Assembly: GCA_001600455.1 (NCBI GenBank)
Contig: BCKC01000006.1
Location: 1,736,001 to 1,800,000 of the forward strand
Direction of reading: 5' to 3'
Length of the DNA: 64,000 bases
Origin: Endocalyx cinctus
Taxonomy: Eukaryota > Ascomycota > Sordariomycetes > Amphisphaeriales > Apiosporaceae
Translations under genes and position numbers: made by a program
Notes under the pieces: model-generated
What the model was told of the DNA's origin: nothing
Seen by the model: only the letters and a program-made list of their open reading frames with translations
The model's database searches: none
In this document: piece by piece, positions 1-11,259 of the stretch
How positions within the stretch are numbered: the stretch's first letter is position 1
Layout of the letters: the number at the start of each line of letters is the position of its first letter

Positions 1-931
1 TTGTGTTCTTATAATGGCCTTGGGCACTAAAACACTCTCCAAACCTTGGCTTCCGAGAGGATTGCGAAGAGTTCATGAAGCCTGCGTCACATTCCAAAAG
101 CATATGACGGACGTCTACGAGGAAGAAAAACGAAGTATCGCCGACGGAAAGCCTTCAGACTGCAATCTCCTATCATCACTTATCCGTGCATCTAACGATG
201 AAACGAGCACTTCGTCCAACGGTCTCACAGAAGCCGAAATCTACGGTAACATGTTCGTATTCAACTTTGCAGGCCATGATACCACGGCACATACCCTGAT
301 GTTCGCTATCGTTTTCTTAGCTGCAAATCCTATGGTCCAAGATTGGCTCCACGAGGAGTTGCAGGACGTTTTTGGGAACCGAGGTTCAGAGGAATGGGAC
401 TACGCGAACGATTTTCCTAATCTAAAGAGATGCAACGCCGTTCTCATGGAAACTGTTCGTCTCTATACTCCCGTACCGGTGGCAAAATGGACGGAATCAA
501 GGAGTCAAGTATTACATATCGGCGATGATAGTATTACTGTTCCACCAGATACTATGGTGATCCCTAGTTATGCGGCCCTTCATACTCACCCGAGATACTG
601 GGGCCCCGATGCACTAACTTGGAGACCTTCGCGTTGGATCAAGGCACTGGATGACGGCGAGGAACTGATTACACCCCAACGAGGTACGTTTATCGCGTGG
701 TCCGAGGGCGAGCGGTCTTGCCCAGGTAAGAAGTTTTCCCAAGTTGAATTTGTTTCCACTGTGGCGGGTCTATTTCGAAAATTTAAAGTCGAGCCAGTGC
801 TCATGCATAGGGAGCGAAGTGAAGATGCACATAAACGACTGTTGAAGTTAATTGAGACAGATTCTGCACAAGTCTTGCTTCTACAAATGCTTCATCCAGA
901 GCGTGTCCCGCTTTCTTGGAGTAAGCAATAA
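1..931 (+). CDS. Cytochrome P450, 3' part (5' end outside window)
   Basis: Heme-thiolate monooxygenase, C-terminal 300 or so residues. The frame is open to the left window edge, so the ATG at 14 is probably internal and the real start lies upstream. The I-helix oxygen-binding motif AGHDTT is present, followed by the K-helix ExxR as ETVR, a PxRW-like segment (WRPSRW), and the heme-binding loop WSEGERSCPGKKF with the cysteine ligand. The usual first Phe of the loop (FxxGxRxCxG) is Trp here. The C-terminus ends normally at a TAA. Such P450s are ER-bound by an N-terminal anchor that is not visible here. An MFS gene follows on the same strand about 0.8 kb downstream, a pairing often seen in secondary metabolism, but no backbone synthase is in view. 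Substrate unknown. Confidence 0.92.
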   Translation, partial: CVLIMALGTKTLSKPWLPRGLRRVHEACVTFQKHMTDVYEEEKRSIADGKPSDCNLLSSLIRASNDETSTSSNGLTEAEIYGNMFVFNFAGHDTTAHTLMFAIVFLAANPMVQDWLHEELQDVFGNRGSEEWDYANDFPNLKRCNAVLMETVRLYTPVPVAKWTESRSQVLHIGDDSITVPPDTMVIPSYAALHTHPRYWGPDALTWRPSRWIKALDDGEELITPQRGTFIAWSEGERSCPGKKFSQVEFVSTVAGLFRKFKVEPVLMHRERSEDAHKRLLKLIETDSAQVLLLQMLHPERVPLSWSKQ

Positions 932-1747
932 TTAATTATGTAAACTTAGTTAGATAATGGTGATTTCCTACAATTCATATATTTCCCCTGTTTTGCTTTT
1001 CATATAATTAAACTGTATATGTAGAAATTGGCCCTGAAATGTAAGCGCTTGTATACTTTCTCCTCTGTATACTTAAGCATAGAATCCGAATAGCTGAATG
1101 AGGGGCGAGACCCCGAAAAGAGAGAAGAACGGGGGGTTGGCGGGATATCCCAGGATTCTCCTGCTAGGACTTTCAGGGTACGTATTGTCTGTTAGATACC
1201 CATGTCGCTAAGTTGGGATAGAGCTCCTTTTCACATGCAGTGAAACCAACAGCCTAAGTTCATATTACGGTTGCACTAATCAACTTCATGTGATTCGCAG
1301 GATGCCTGAGAATCTCAGGTGGCTCACCTTCTGCGACTGGATGTGCATATACACGAATATGTTGGTACTTTCTGCATAAGCCAATGCTACTTTCCGACTA
1401 CTTACCTCGATCTCAGACAGTTCCCCCTTCTTATCACTTGGTACTTTACGTGACTTACAAGTATCAATCTTGCAATAATGGATACGCTATCATTAGCCGA
1501 GATTGGATTGACCAAATGAATAAGACGCAAGATCTAGGCATTAATTGACATGCAAGGTCTTTCGAACACCCTTTTTTTTTTTGGAAGGAAGGAAGGAAGG
1601 AATTGTGTTCCAGTCTTTGATCCATAACGCTGTCAGAAGATAGATAGAGACTTATCGAGAGACAACCATCAAGCTCGGTGCCCCTAGAGATCTCTTCTTC
1701 CCTTCGAAAACACCTACCATATCCCCAATTTATTTTATCATATCAGA
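932..1747. other. Intergenic P450-MFS; promoter side of the MFS gene
   Basis: No gene is seen in these 816 bases. A T10 run is followed by a GGAA tetranucleotide repeat near 1570-1600. The last 100 bases before the MFS start are pyrimidine-rich, as is common in fungal promoters. No operator was identified. Confidence 0.6.
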
Positions 1748-3894
1748 ATGGCCGATTTTCTTAACGAAGCGTCAAACTCTTCTGACAATAACCCGCCTAT
1801 TCGATCTTGGAGATTGGCTATTGTCATTGGTTCTCTCTGTCTCGGAATCTTTCTTCTTGGTTTAGATCAAAATATCATCGGTGTCGCCATTCCGCGTATC
1901 ACTACTGATTTCAAATCGCTGAATGACATAGCATGGTATGGTTCCGCATATTGATTGACAATAACAGCTTTTCAGCCATTATTCGGCAACCTCTATAAAT
2001 ACTTCAACGGAAAAATCGTCTACCTCGTATCCCTAGTTTTGTTTGAAGGTAAGAAACAAAGTTCGACATCTTCATAATACCATTGAGTTCCACAACTAAA
2101 AGTGACCATAGGGGGATCCGTAATCTGCGCTTCTGCACCGCAGTCGCAGGTTCTGATATTTGGCAGAGCCTTCCTCGGCTTCGGCGCGGCTGGCCTGCTT
2201 CAAGGCGCTCTTGCTATTATAGGATCAGTAGTCCGCTTAGACCAAGTACCTCTGTTTCAAGGCATCGTCGTTAGTTCGTTAGGCGTCAGTGTTTCAATCG
2301 GACCCGTTCTTGGAGGCGTTCTTACAGACCGTGTAGGATGGCGTACGTGCTATATTGTTTGCTTCCTTCTTATGTCGAAAAGTCGCTAATATTTTTGCCT
2401 AGGATGGTGTTTCTGGATGTAGGTGACTCCGCTTCACATTGAAATCCTTTCTGAACATGGATTGCTAACTATCATATAGAAATGTCCCTGTGGGAGTTTT
2501 TGTTGTTGCTGCTATTCTTTTATTTGTCCGGATTGACCAGTCATCTAGCCATATTAGTCAAAGCATCTCTATGAAATCCAAGCTGAGACAAAAGGATGCC
2601 GTTGGAACGGTCCTCTTCCTTGGTGCTGTCACTTCTCTTCTTCTAGTGCTACAGTGGGGAGGCCAAATCTACCCTTGGAATGACTCCAGATGTATCGGAT
2701 TATTCATCGGCTTTGGAATTATGTCGATTCTCTTTTGTTTTTGGGAATGGAGACAAAAGGAGGCAGCCATAATTCCTTTTCGTATTCTCAGGAAACGTTC
2801 CATTTACATGGGTGCTCTCGTTTTATTCTTTTTGGGCATGTCCAGCCTTACGGTGAGTTATTGAACAGCGCCATCGATTTTACTCGTCCGACCTTTCTTC
2901 CCCATGCTCACAAATTCTCATGCCAACAGTATGCGTATTATCTACCGATTTATTTTCAATCTGTTCAAGGGGTTTCTACCACAGAGAGCGGGGTTCGTTT
3001 TATTGCTCTTGTGTTACCACAAATCGTGGGACTAGTTATTGTGGGAGGGATTGTCACTCAATGGGGCTACTATGTAAGTCTAACAATATGATATCTAACA
3101 CCGCTTTTAGTTACTAAAGTCAGCCGCAGGTTCCATATATGATCTTAGGCGCAATAATAACGAGTATTGGTACCGGGTTACTGACTACTATCGGCGTCTC
3201 CACACGGACGGTAAGATGGGCCGCGTACATGGTTATTAATGGTCTTGGAATCGGAATGGCCCAGCAATTGCTATACACCGCTCTTCAAGCTGTTCTTGAG
3301 TACGTTATCTCACATTCTTCCTCCTCTTTGGGTTTTTCTTTCTAACTTAACTCGCGCCACAGCCCCAAAGATATACCAATCGGTAATGGTATGAGCACCT
3401 CATATCTTTTCCCACCTGCATTCGCTGACTTGCCATAGCAATCGCAGTCTTCTCGTATCAATTAGGAGGGTAAGCTCCCTAGAAGTATTAAGCTGTTAGC
3501 TAAATAACTAATCCACTAAAGTGCTCTGTCCGTTGCCATTAGCCAGAATCTTCTCCTAACCAAATTAACAAATACTGTACCAAGACACATAAATGAAGTG
3601 TCTGCGCAAGATATCATCAGTGTTGGAGCAACCGGCCTCACCCAACTAACTTCAAATCCACAGACGCTCTCAGCTCTGCGGCTTGCGTACTCTGAAGCCG
3701 TCAAAGATCCTCTCATCCTCGCTCTCGTTTCAGCTGTGTTGGCTTTCCCATTTGCGTGTAGTATGGAAAGGCTAAACATTAAGAACGTGGCAAAACAAAG
3801 GGCTCAAGAGCAAGGCAGAGATCAATCTCTTGATCGCGATAAGGACTCTACTATGTTAAGACAAGATAAACAAGAGCAAGAAAAAGAGGTTTAA
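1748..3894 (+). pseudogene. MFS drug/toxin efflux transporter (DHA14 type), nine exons, single premature TGA
   Basis: Plasma-membrane proton-coupled efflux pump family. Nine exons can be joined in frame: 1748-2048, 2112-2342, 2403-2418, 2480-2852, 2930-3073, 3130-3299, 3363-3388, 3439-3469, 3522-3894, all GT-AG. They give about 554 codons, normal for a 14-TM pump. Typical motifs are DIAWYGSAY before TM2, LTDRVGWRWCFWINVPVG across exons 2-4 and a polar charged tail. The TGA at 1952-1954 interrupts exon 1 at the position where relatives have YLLT. Coding continues in the same frame on the other side (LTITAFQPLFGNLYK). No in-frame intron removes it: the only local GT-AG pair would be about 33 bp and shifts the frame. 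It could be a recent null allele, a base-call error or readthrough. Exon 3 is only 16 nt. Confidence 0.75.
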
Positions 3895-4247
3895 AGGGGT
3901 CATTCTCATTAGATACTTATTGAGAAATTGATTGATCACTTCATAGGTTTTGATAGTCGAAGGAAATTATTATTTGTTACTTAATAGTAGATTATTTAGT
4001 GAGTATGTATATAAAGCACAGGGAATACATAACCTACATAACTATGTTATATAATCCAGTTCGGAGAACTACGTTAGCGAAGTGTTAAGACGTAGTCGAA
4101 GAATGTCAGAGATTGGTGTGAGATAGGTTTCTTTTGGAGTATTTGATAACATAGATTAGTTAATGCTTAAGGAGGGAAGTTTCTAGCTATCAGAATGTGC
4201 TATGAGAAGGCCCTGATTCAACCTTAGTTCTAGTTCACTGCCTAGGC

Positions 4248-4440
4248 CCTTACATTTTATATGTTGATGGTCCTGGCGGTACAGGAAAATCTTTTATGCT
4301 AAAGATTATCTCTTCTTACCTCCAATCCATGGCATACTAAAGAAAGTCTCCCATTGTCCGGTCAGCGCTAATAGGAGTCGCCAGCAATCAGATAGGCGGC
4401 CAGACGCTCCACTCCCTTCTTCGCCTTCCAATTGATCATT
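4248..4440 (+). pseudogene. PIF1-like helicase fragment (relic)
   Basis: A short open stretch reads YVDGPGGTGKSFMLKII, the Walker A region of PIF1-family DNA helicases. It is then broken by TAA at 4338-4340 and continues in the same frame as GVASNQIGGQTLHSLLRLPI, matching the conserved GxxxxxxxGGxTxHSxxxxPI segment after the P-loop. No start or downstream helicase motifs survive. In fungi such fragments come from Helitron transposases or from degenerated PIF1 paralogues; the sequence cannot separate these. The rest of 3895-4821 shows no gene. Confidence 0.6.
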
Positions 4441-4821
4441 TATCCGTACCTGCTATACCATGCCGTGACAATTAAGTTAAAATATCTACGATCCATCAGA
4501 GCTGAGAACTTGCATCCTGCTTGGTACTTAGAGTCCATAACTATTAGATACTGAATGAACTTTATTGATTCTATTCATAACATGTTTTCCAGGCCTCCCG
4601 ACCTCACAAGTATGTGGCGAAGCCACGCTTAGAGTATATGCTTCGCCGTACTTTGAGAAAATGGATTAGTAAGCTTGTTTCATTTGTCAGCTTCCAAGAT
4701 GAAACCTTGTAACCTAGAGCTTGCGCGGGGTAGTCCTAACTTCCTTCTCGCCTAGCCATCATCGGTATCTCCAGATTAATGATGTAACCTATAAGTACCT
4801 AAGGACGGCAACTCTCCGATC

Positions 4822-6408
4822 ATGTCTGTTGCTGGCGGTAGTTCGCCCCGGTTAGCTCCAGAGCTTTGGCTCGAGATCTTGAACCATTTTGTCCTGTCTG
4901 GTGCGCCTACGACGACGGCAATCCAGCCGGATAAGGCAGAGCTCAGGCCCCATATACTCGAATATCGCCGGACTCTCTGGGCCGCTTGTCAGGTATCTCG
5001 CCAAGTAGGTGCGTCTGCCAGGACTTGCCTCTATCAGGCAGTTCTCATTAACGACTGTAGAGAACTGCTCTACCTGTTCCGGACTTTGCGCACAGCTCCA
5101 GAGTTGCGGGTCCTAGTGCGATCATTCTCTTGGACTGGTATCTTGCCACAATCCGACGCCGATGAGACCGAGTGCGTCAACTTAATACCATCTCTTATGG
5201 CCGTGTTTACGCTACTGCCTCCTTCCGTTACGGAAGAAGATGCCTTACTTCACCGATATTTAAATACCGACAATCTTGCAACATTCCGCGTCCGGAGACT
5301 ACTTGGCGTCGTGCTTGCAATGATCCCGAAAATTAGCACTCTATTCTTGGTTTTAGGCAGGTTAATGCCTGGGCCCCTAGCACAGCAACGCTTGATTGAT
5401 AGGGAGCCTCACCGCGCGCGTACACCAGAAGGGAGAGAGGAGTTATTCAGTCTTCACCAGCAGGCATATGAGTGGAGGGCAATACATGTACTATTACAAA
5501 ACCATCCGGATTCCATTTTGAGACTTGTCGGACATACCCTTCTTCCTGAACTAGAGGTTATGATTTTGGACCATATCAGCAACTTCCCTCCACTTTTCGA
5601 TGCACACTATAGCTCCGCTTTTCTAGATATATTGAAAGTGAGTTGTCCGCAGGTCCGATATATCCAAACGAAAGGCGGTATAAGATTTACGCGCCGAGAT
5701 GAGCCGTTAATTAGCACGAGCATGAGAAACCTACTCTTAAGGAACCAGTCCGATATAGCAACGAAGCTACCGCTCATTCAAGCCGCATATCCTAGTTTGA
5801 CTTCTCTTCGTATCATAGGATCTAAGTTACACAAAGATGATGTTGTTATATCCTCATTAGAGGCACTCTCAAATTTTCCGAACCTTCAATACCTCTCTAT
5901 AACCATCCCGCACAACCTCACGTGGAAAAGTCCAATTCCAGGGCAGAACATGTCAAAATTTCTACGACGGATGGAAACTCTACAACACCTTAGAACAGAC
6001 TTCATGCGGCTAGTAGCTAAGGAGGACTCAGGTCAACTTTTCTACCTTGCGTCCCTCCTGCCCCCATCGATCCAGAGCCTGCATCTTATCGATTACTGGG
6101 GCTATTCTATGGCGAGTGGTGATAAAATAGTATACCCAGTATATCCCGATCATATATCCCCCGGAAAGTTCCTACGCCTTATGCTAGAAAACTTATTACT
6201 GAACTGTAGGTCAGGAGGCCTAACCAGCCTCAGAGAGGTAAAGCTAAGCTCTAGAGAATATGGCCTGGAGCGGATCCTTTGGACCGGCAACGCTAAATCG
6301 CTACGTGATATGATATCGCGATACTTACAAGTAGGGATCCGCCTTACGATCACTGGATTAAAAGAAGCTAGAGATGAAGAGGAGGGATGGTGGTTAAATC
6401 TTGATTAG
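4822..6408 (+). CDS. F-box-type protein, hypothetical
   Basis: A single-exon protein of 528 residues. The N-terminus (residues about 10-60) has LAPELWLEILNHF followed after an insertion by LWAACQVSRQ, resembling an F-box (LPxELxxxIxxxL...L..CxVSRxxxxxA). The rest has leucine-rich, weakly repeated segments such as LPLIQAAYPSLTSLRI and LSNFPNLQYLSI, as in the LRR-like C-termini of fungal F-box proteins. By family, it would be a substrate adaptor of an SCF ubiquitin ligase; the substrate is unknown. The start is the first ATG after stops. An intact long frame with no damage next to decayed DNA suggests a functional gene, although F-box paralogues are often dispensable. Confidence 0.75.
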   Translation: MSVAGGSSPRLAPELWLEILNHFVLSGAPTTTAIQPDKAELRPHILEYRRTLWAACQVSRQVGASARTCLYQAVLINDCRELLYLFRTLRTAPELRVLVRSFSWTGILPQSDADETECVNLIPSLMAVFTLLPPSVTEEDALLHRYLNTDNLATFRVRRLLGVVLAMIPKISTLFLVLGRLMPGPLAQQRLIDREPHRARTPEGREELFSLHQQAYEWRAIHVLLQNHPDSILRLVGHTLLPELEVMILDHISNFPPLFDAHYSSAFLDILKVSCPQVRYIQTKGGIRFTRRDEPLISTSMRNLLLRNQSDIATKLPLIQAAYPSLTSLRIIGSKLHKDDVVISSLEALSNFPNLQYLSITIPHNLTWKSPIPGQNMSKFLRRMETLQHLRTDFMRLVAKEDSGQLFYLASLLPPSIQSLHLIDYWGYSMASGDKIVYPVYPDHISPGKFLRLMLENLLLNCRSGGLTSLREVKLSSREYGLERILWTGNAKSLRDMISRYLQVGIRLTITGLKEARDEEEGWWLNLD

Positions 6409-7707
6409 AGAGTATACTGCTAGCTATTAAGGGATCAGGATAGGTTGGAGAGAAGGAATGTTTCCGTTATAAAATACCTATCTTTCCCGACCTAAGGCTA
6501 GGAAAATGAAAAAGTACCAAAAAAGATAAAACGAGTGTTCTAGTAAGTGTAAGATAAAAAGAGAAATAAAACAAGACAAATGAGTGTTCCAATAAGTAGT
6601 TTTGTTTGCATCTCATCCCCGTGTACTGTCGGTCCACTGATAGGCATTTTGCACGTCGAACACGTGGTAGCTCCAGGCATCTCTACAGTATTTAACTGTG
6701 GGGAGTGAAATATTATTTTGCCGAATGGAATAGATATGAAAGGTAGAGGCTTCTGTTGTGATTTTGGACGTTGGTCTTAGGTGATGTATGAGGTCTAGAG
6801 AATCACAAGGGAAAAGGAGACATATAAAGTAGAAAGTTTCTTTGCGTAGTTGGAGAGATACTGCTTCTAAAGTAGTCTTGAGGATCGTTGCGTTAATGGT
6901 CTGGAAAATGCATATAATGTCTTGATACAGACGGGAGACGACTTGCCTTTATAATTGATCTTGCCATTTTTCTCCTCCCGAATATATCCATTTCCTCCCT
7001 GAAACGAGCGTGTTATCTTCTGTTTAACCGCTGACCATCCCAGGTGATTAGCAATAATTAGAAATATCACCTGTTGGTGATTTTCTCCCTCGTCTGTTGA
7101 TTCTTTCCAGTCACCTGGTTTTTCAGAAGGCTCATCTCGCTCATTCGTCTTCGCAACTTTCTTGCCTAGTTTCCTGTTAGTTGTAGCGATCCAGAGGTTT
7201 CGGTTTATCTACAAACGAATGAAGCTATTGGCTGTCACTATGTCCTAGGAAGAGTTTGGGCGGCAAAGAGTAGGCTAGAAACGGATTAATATTTCAAAGC
7301 AAATCCGAAATTTGATCACAAGTAAAGCACTACGCCCTTGGTCTAGTGCATTTGGCACAGCAATCATATATACAGGGAGATCTTGGCCTCAGGGGAACCA
7401 CCTGTTATTCCTAATCAACTATTGTATTGGCTTAGCAACTTAAAATAATGATAGACTTAGAGAAAGCAGTACATAGTATACATAATAAAGAGGGACATAC
7501 ATGAAGTTTTAGAGACCAACTAATTATATTGTAAGGGATTGAGGCTCAGAGCCTGATAGCCAAGGTTAGAGACTAACATAAGGAGACTGTTCGTCGAATA
7601 TTAGNTNAAATAATTATTAAAAAAAAAAAAAAAAAAAAAAAGGTGACGGCATTAGTACAGCCACTTGTAGATTAGATTAGATTAGATTAATAATTAACAA
7701 TATTATT

Positions 7708-7791
7708 TTAAAACCAGGGGATCAGCTGCTGCGCAGTCTCTCGAAGAGGGCCTTTCGTTAGAAGGTCAGTTAGTATGTTAGTTGCGGTCGA
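7708..7791 (-). mobile_element. Possible 3' end of a Ty1/Copia pol (relic)
   Basis: On the minus strand an open stretch ends at TAA (7708-7710). It contains ATNILTDLLTKGPLRET, similar in layout to the extreme C-terminus of Copia RNase H (TxxxxADxLTKxLP). The frame upstream is quickly lost. Only about 28 codons are readable, so this is tentative. Confidence 0.35.
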
Positions 7792-8374
7792 GTTTGGGAG
7801 CGTGGTAGGCTGGTTACTGTCGGAGTTAGTATGGGTTTATATATATAAAAGTAGACATTTTCCGGCTCTTAATATTTTAATTAATCCATTGCTCCGAAGA
7901 GCATAGTGTAATTATTAACCCTTTCTATTTATAACCCGAAAATATTCTTTAACATATAAGTCGCCCCTTCGTTTAACGCGAAGGCAATTTCTCAAGTTGT
8001 GTCCGGTCCAGCTTCTTCCAGCTGGAGCAAACATCTAACGCAGGCGCGCCAAGCCGTAACTTCTTAATCGAGCGTCAGAATTATATTTTCAAGCTCGGGG
8101 GGTAAAGGTATAGTACTTATTTACACCGGACGTACCGCAGGCACGGGCCGCTAAAAACCACTCGAAGGAGCAATTTTTGATTTGTTTGCTATTTTTTTAT
8201 AACATATATATAAATAAGTAAATATGGGGGAGCTGGAAAATACCATTCCCGGACTCATGACCGTACATGCCAGAGAGCCGCGAAACATCGGTAAGCATCA
8301 TGTATGCTGTCGCGAAAAAGCTTCCAGCTACCGATAGCTGAGTGAGATCGTGACTGGGGGGAGTTGTAAAACAG

Positions 8375-8415
8375 TGGAGCTTGGTTAGGTGCTTGAGGCA
8401 CCTAACAGAGCTCCA
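8375..8415. repeat. Perfect two-part inverted repeat (hairpin)
   Basis: TGGAGCT at 8375-8381 pairs with AGCTCCA at 8409-8415. Inside it GTTAGGTGC at 8384-8392 pairs with GCACCTAAC at 8398-8406 around a 5-base loop, giving 16 perfect base pairs with a symmetric 2-base bulge. A TATATATAAGG sequence and a second small stem (GGGCC/GGCCC) follow within 45 bases. It may be part of an LTR leader. Confidence 0.75.
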
Positions 8416-9097
8416 ATATGTATATATAAGGAGGGCCTTCGGCCCTTATACCTGGCCACCACCTAGCTGGAAATACGTTGTTCCGCACAGCGGTGTTCTC
8501 GTCCTTGTTCAATATCGTGAACCTTACTTAACAAAACTTCTTAACCTATTATTACCTTCAAATCAAGACCCACCACGAACCGACCAATCAAACAAAGTCA
8601 GCTAGACCAATATTATCCGACGTATTAGCGGGTTTGTAACATTAAGCCGCTGACCAGGGTAGGTGAGGGCAACTCTTGTGAAAGATAACACGTCATCTTT
8701 AGGTGGAGCACAATATGTCTCTTGCTTACCAACTACCACCTTGGATTGATCCAAATACTGGGATCAGTATGCTCGTTGTGTTATCCCTTGCTTGGCTAAG
8801 AAATTAGATACATTAATATTCTTATATTTAGTAAACTTCTGTTGCAAAAGATGTGTTCTATCTGACACTCTAAAAAAGATCTTGATGACTATGTCTTAGC
8901 TAATCGTAAAATGTTCATGCTGTTAAAAATAAGAGGGCGAAAAAAACAGAGCCCCGAATAACTTGGCAGCTTAGAAGTTGCCAGCCCTAAATAATAATAA
9001 TAATAATAACTTTTTATATCTTTGTTTCGTATGATTAATTCCTCCCCTCTGCCGCCGATATTATCGTGTATTCTTCCTATCAAAAATTTAATCTTTG

Positions 9098-11259
9098 CTA
9101 AACGACCAGTTGCTTCTTCCTCCACATCAGCAGTGAAGAAGGAACTTGCAGAGCGGCTGAGATAGCCAAGACCAAAATTTGACGGTTGTAACCTTCGGCG
9201 ATGACTCGCTGGGCTTCTTGCAACGCGGCCGCGGGGATCGTGGCTAGCGCATCTGACGAGAGCGCGATCTCATCTATGCTTGACACGCCTAGGATTTCTT
9301 GGAGTTTAGGTCGCGCGTACGTGTTGAAGACGGAGGTCGAGATGGCTAAAACGATGGTACTACCCATCGTCCTGAATTGAGCGCCAGCTCCCATGCCCAC
9401 AGCTAAAAGTCGCAAAAGTTAGTATTTTATACTTAGTAGTGATAAGATGAGTAAGCAAGTAAGCAAGGTGGTATGAAGTACGTACCGTGGTCAACCAGCT
9501 CGTTGACGAATGGAATCATGACGAAAAGTAATGAAAAGTTGATTCCACAACCAAGGCCGGCAAGAAACTCGCCACCGTATATCCTAGGAGGAATTTCCAG
9601 AGTCGTTGGCAGAGTACCCAGAAGAGAGAACCCTATAATTTGTAGAAGAGAGCCACAGATGATGATGTACAGGGCAGGAATCTTGAGTTTTCCGGCAAGG
9701 GTCGAAGCGAGAATGGCTCCGGTCGGTAAAGTAATCGTAAATGGGATGAGTTTTACACCTGCATCCAAGCCACTGGTGCCGTATACGATTTGGAAGCGTT
9801 GAGGAATGATGTACATGCCAATAATGGTAGGTCCGCCTAAGAAAATGAAGTTGCTTGAGGGGCTATGTTAGCTTTTGCAATATTTATACGCGTGAGAGAG
9901 GAAGATGAAGCATTTGAGAAAACAAGGACTCACAGTAAAATACCCATCATCTCACGATTCATGGCGAACCTCCAAGGTAGTACTGGCTCTCGAACCTTGG
10001 ATGAGTAGGTAACATATCTCTCCCAGAGACCCAAAGCGATCCATAGAACTCCAGATGCGGTAAGCAAGGAAATAACGTATGCAGATTTCCAGGGAAATTT
10101 CTTGTCTGCCTCTTCGAACCCAGCCGTCAAAGCCAAAGTAGCGAAGAGAATCAGTATAGCACCTGGTATATCGATTCGGTTCAATGTGTCCTTCGATAGC
10201 AAATGCTTGAGAGTTTTCGGTTGGTGGTCGGGTCTTCCGTGATAGGGGAAATCTTTTGGTATCGCATAAATTGATATGATAAGAGCTGGTATAGCGACAG
10301 GAATGCTATTGAGCCATGTTAGATTAGTGGTTTGAAGGTTTTTAAGACTTATTACGCTGACGCAGGACTCACTTAATAATGAAAATCCACCTCCAGCTGG
10401 CGCCAGATGCTATCGCACCACCGATAATAGGACCGAGAAGTAGGGAAAGGGCGTTGAATACGGAGATGTTGGATACAAACTTTGTATATTTCTCAGGAGG
10501 AACGAGTTCGATGACCAGGATGGTACATAAGGAGAAGCACTAGAGACGAGTTTGTCAGCTTTCATGGTAAAGTAACTGAGATTCAAGGTAACACTTACTC
10601 CTCCACCCCCGATACCTTGGAAAGCTCGGAATATAATTCTGAGACGGTAGTTAGCTTTGCCGCGTACCACGAGGCCATCTGTCATAGTAACTCACAGCTG
10701 AACCAAAGTCTGCGCTGCACTGCATGCTGCCGAGAAGATGATGAAAAGCGCAATGGAAAATACGAAGACCAGCTTCCGACCAAAAATATCGCTGAATTTT
10801 GCGCATATGACTATAAAGGCTATGATGATTGTGAGAAATGAGAACAGGGATTGAATGTCACAGGTGTTGGTCAAGGAACATACCAACATACCCAAGTAGG
10901 TAAGAAGCGACCACCCAACTCGCGTTATCAAAGTCTCCTAGGTCGCTGGTGATGGAAACTAGGGCAGTGGTGACGACAGGGACTTCGAGGTTGGTTAAAA
11001 ACATCATCAAAGCAACACTGTAATATGCCCGTTAGAAAGTTTGATTTGTTTCAGTTGTGTGCCGTACTTACGTTGAGGAGACCAGCCAGAACTGTGTGCC
11101 TTGAAGGTATACTATGCCGTCTTTGCTTTCGGTTGATTCCTCAGACTGGGGAGTCATGACACCTGAATCTAGCATGATACTTTTCATCGCAGCTTCTGGA
11201 TCGCTATTTTGGTCATATGAGCTCCGACCAGAGAGGTTCGGAGAAGGTTGGAGAGACAT
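9098..11259 (-). CDS. MFS multidrug transporter (DHA14 type), intact, eight exons
   Basis: A proton-driven efflux pump of about 565 residues, predicted 14-TM and plasma-membrane. Exons on the minus strand are 11072-11259, 10884-11017, 10696-10819, 10599-10638, 10373-10539, 9934-10305, 9486-9853 and 9098-9402; all junctions are GT-AG and keep frame. The start is the ATG at 11257-11259. About 50 hydrophilic residues precede the first membrane segment. Motif A-like KFSDIFGRK, motif C-like LLLGPIIGGAIAS and ASWRWIFIINIP are visible. The exon of only 40 nt encodes the FRAFQGIGGGG region. It is oriented opposite to the damaged MFS gene at 1.7 kb and too different from it to be a recent copy. The substrate cannot be inferred. 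Confidence 0.9.

Larger units (their letters stand above)
6409..9097. other. Gene-free, repeat-derived AT-rich region
   Basis: No intact gene is seen in 2.7 kb. It holds ambiguous bases at 7605 and 7607, an A22 tract at about 7619-7640, an ATTAG repeat at about 7672-7690, a possible Copia pol tail (7708-7790, minus) and a hairpin-rich segment around 8230-8640 that may be an LTR. ATA triplets near 8995-9008 lie in the 3' flank of the MFS gene. Confidence 0.6.

Noticed and set aside
1935..1967. Intron removing the TGA of the first MFS gene
   Set aside because: The only local GT-AG pair spans about 33 bases, too short, and it shifts the frame away from FQPLFG.
8381..8605. 74-codon frame over the hairpin segment
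   Set aside because: It begins at a non-ATG codon inside the inverted repeat and has no domain; more likely repeat DNA.
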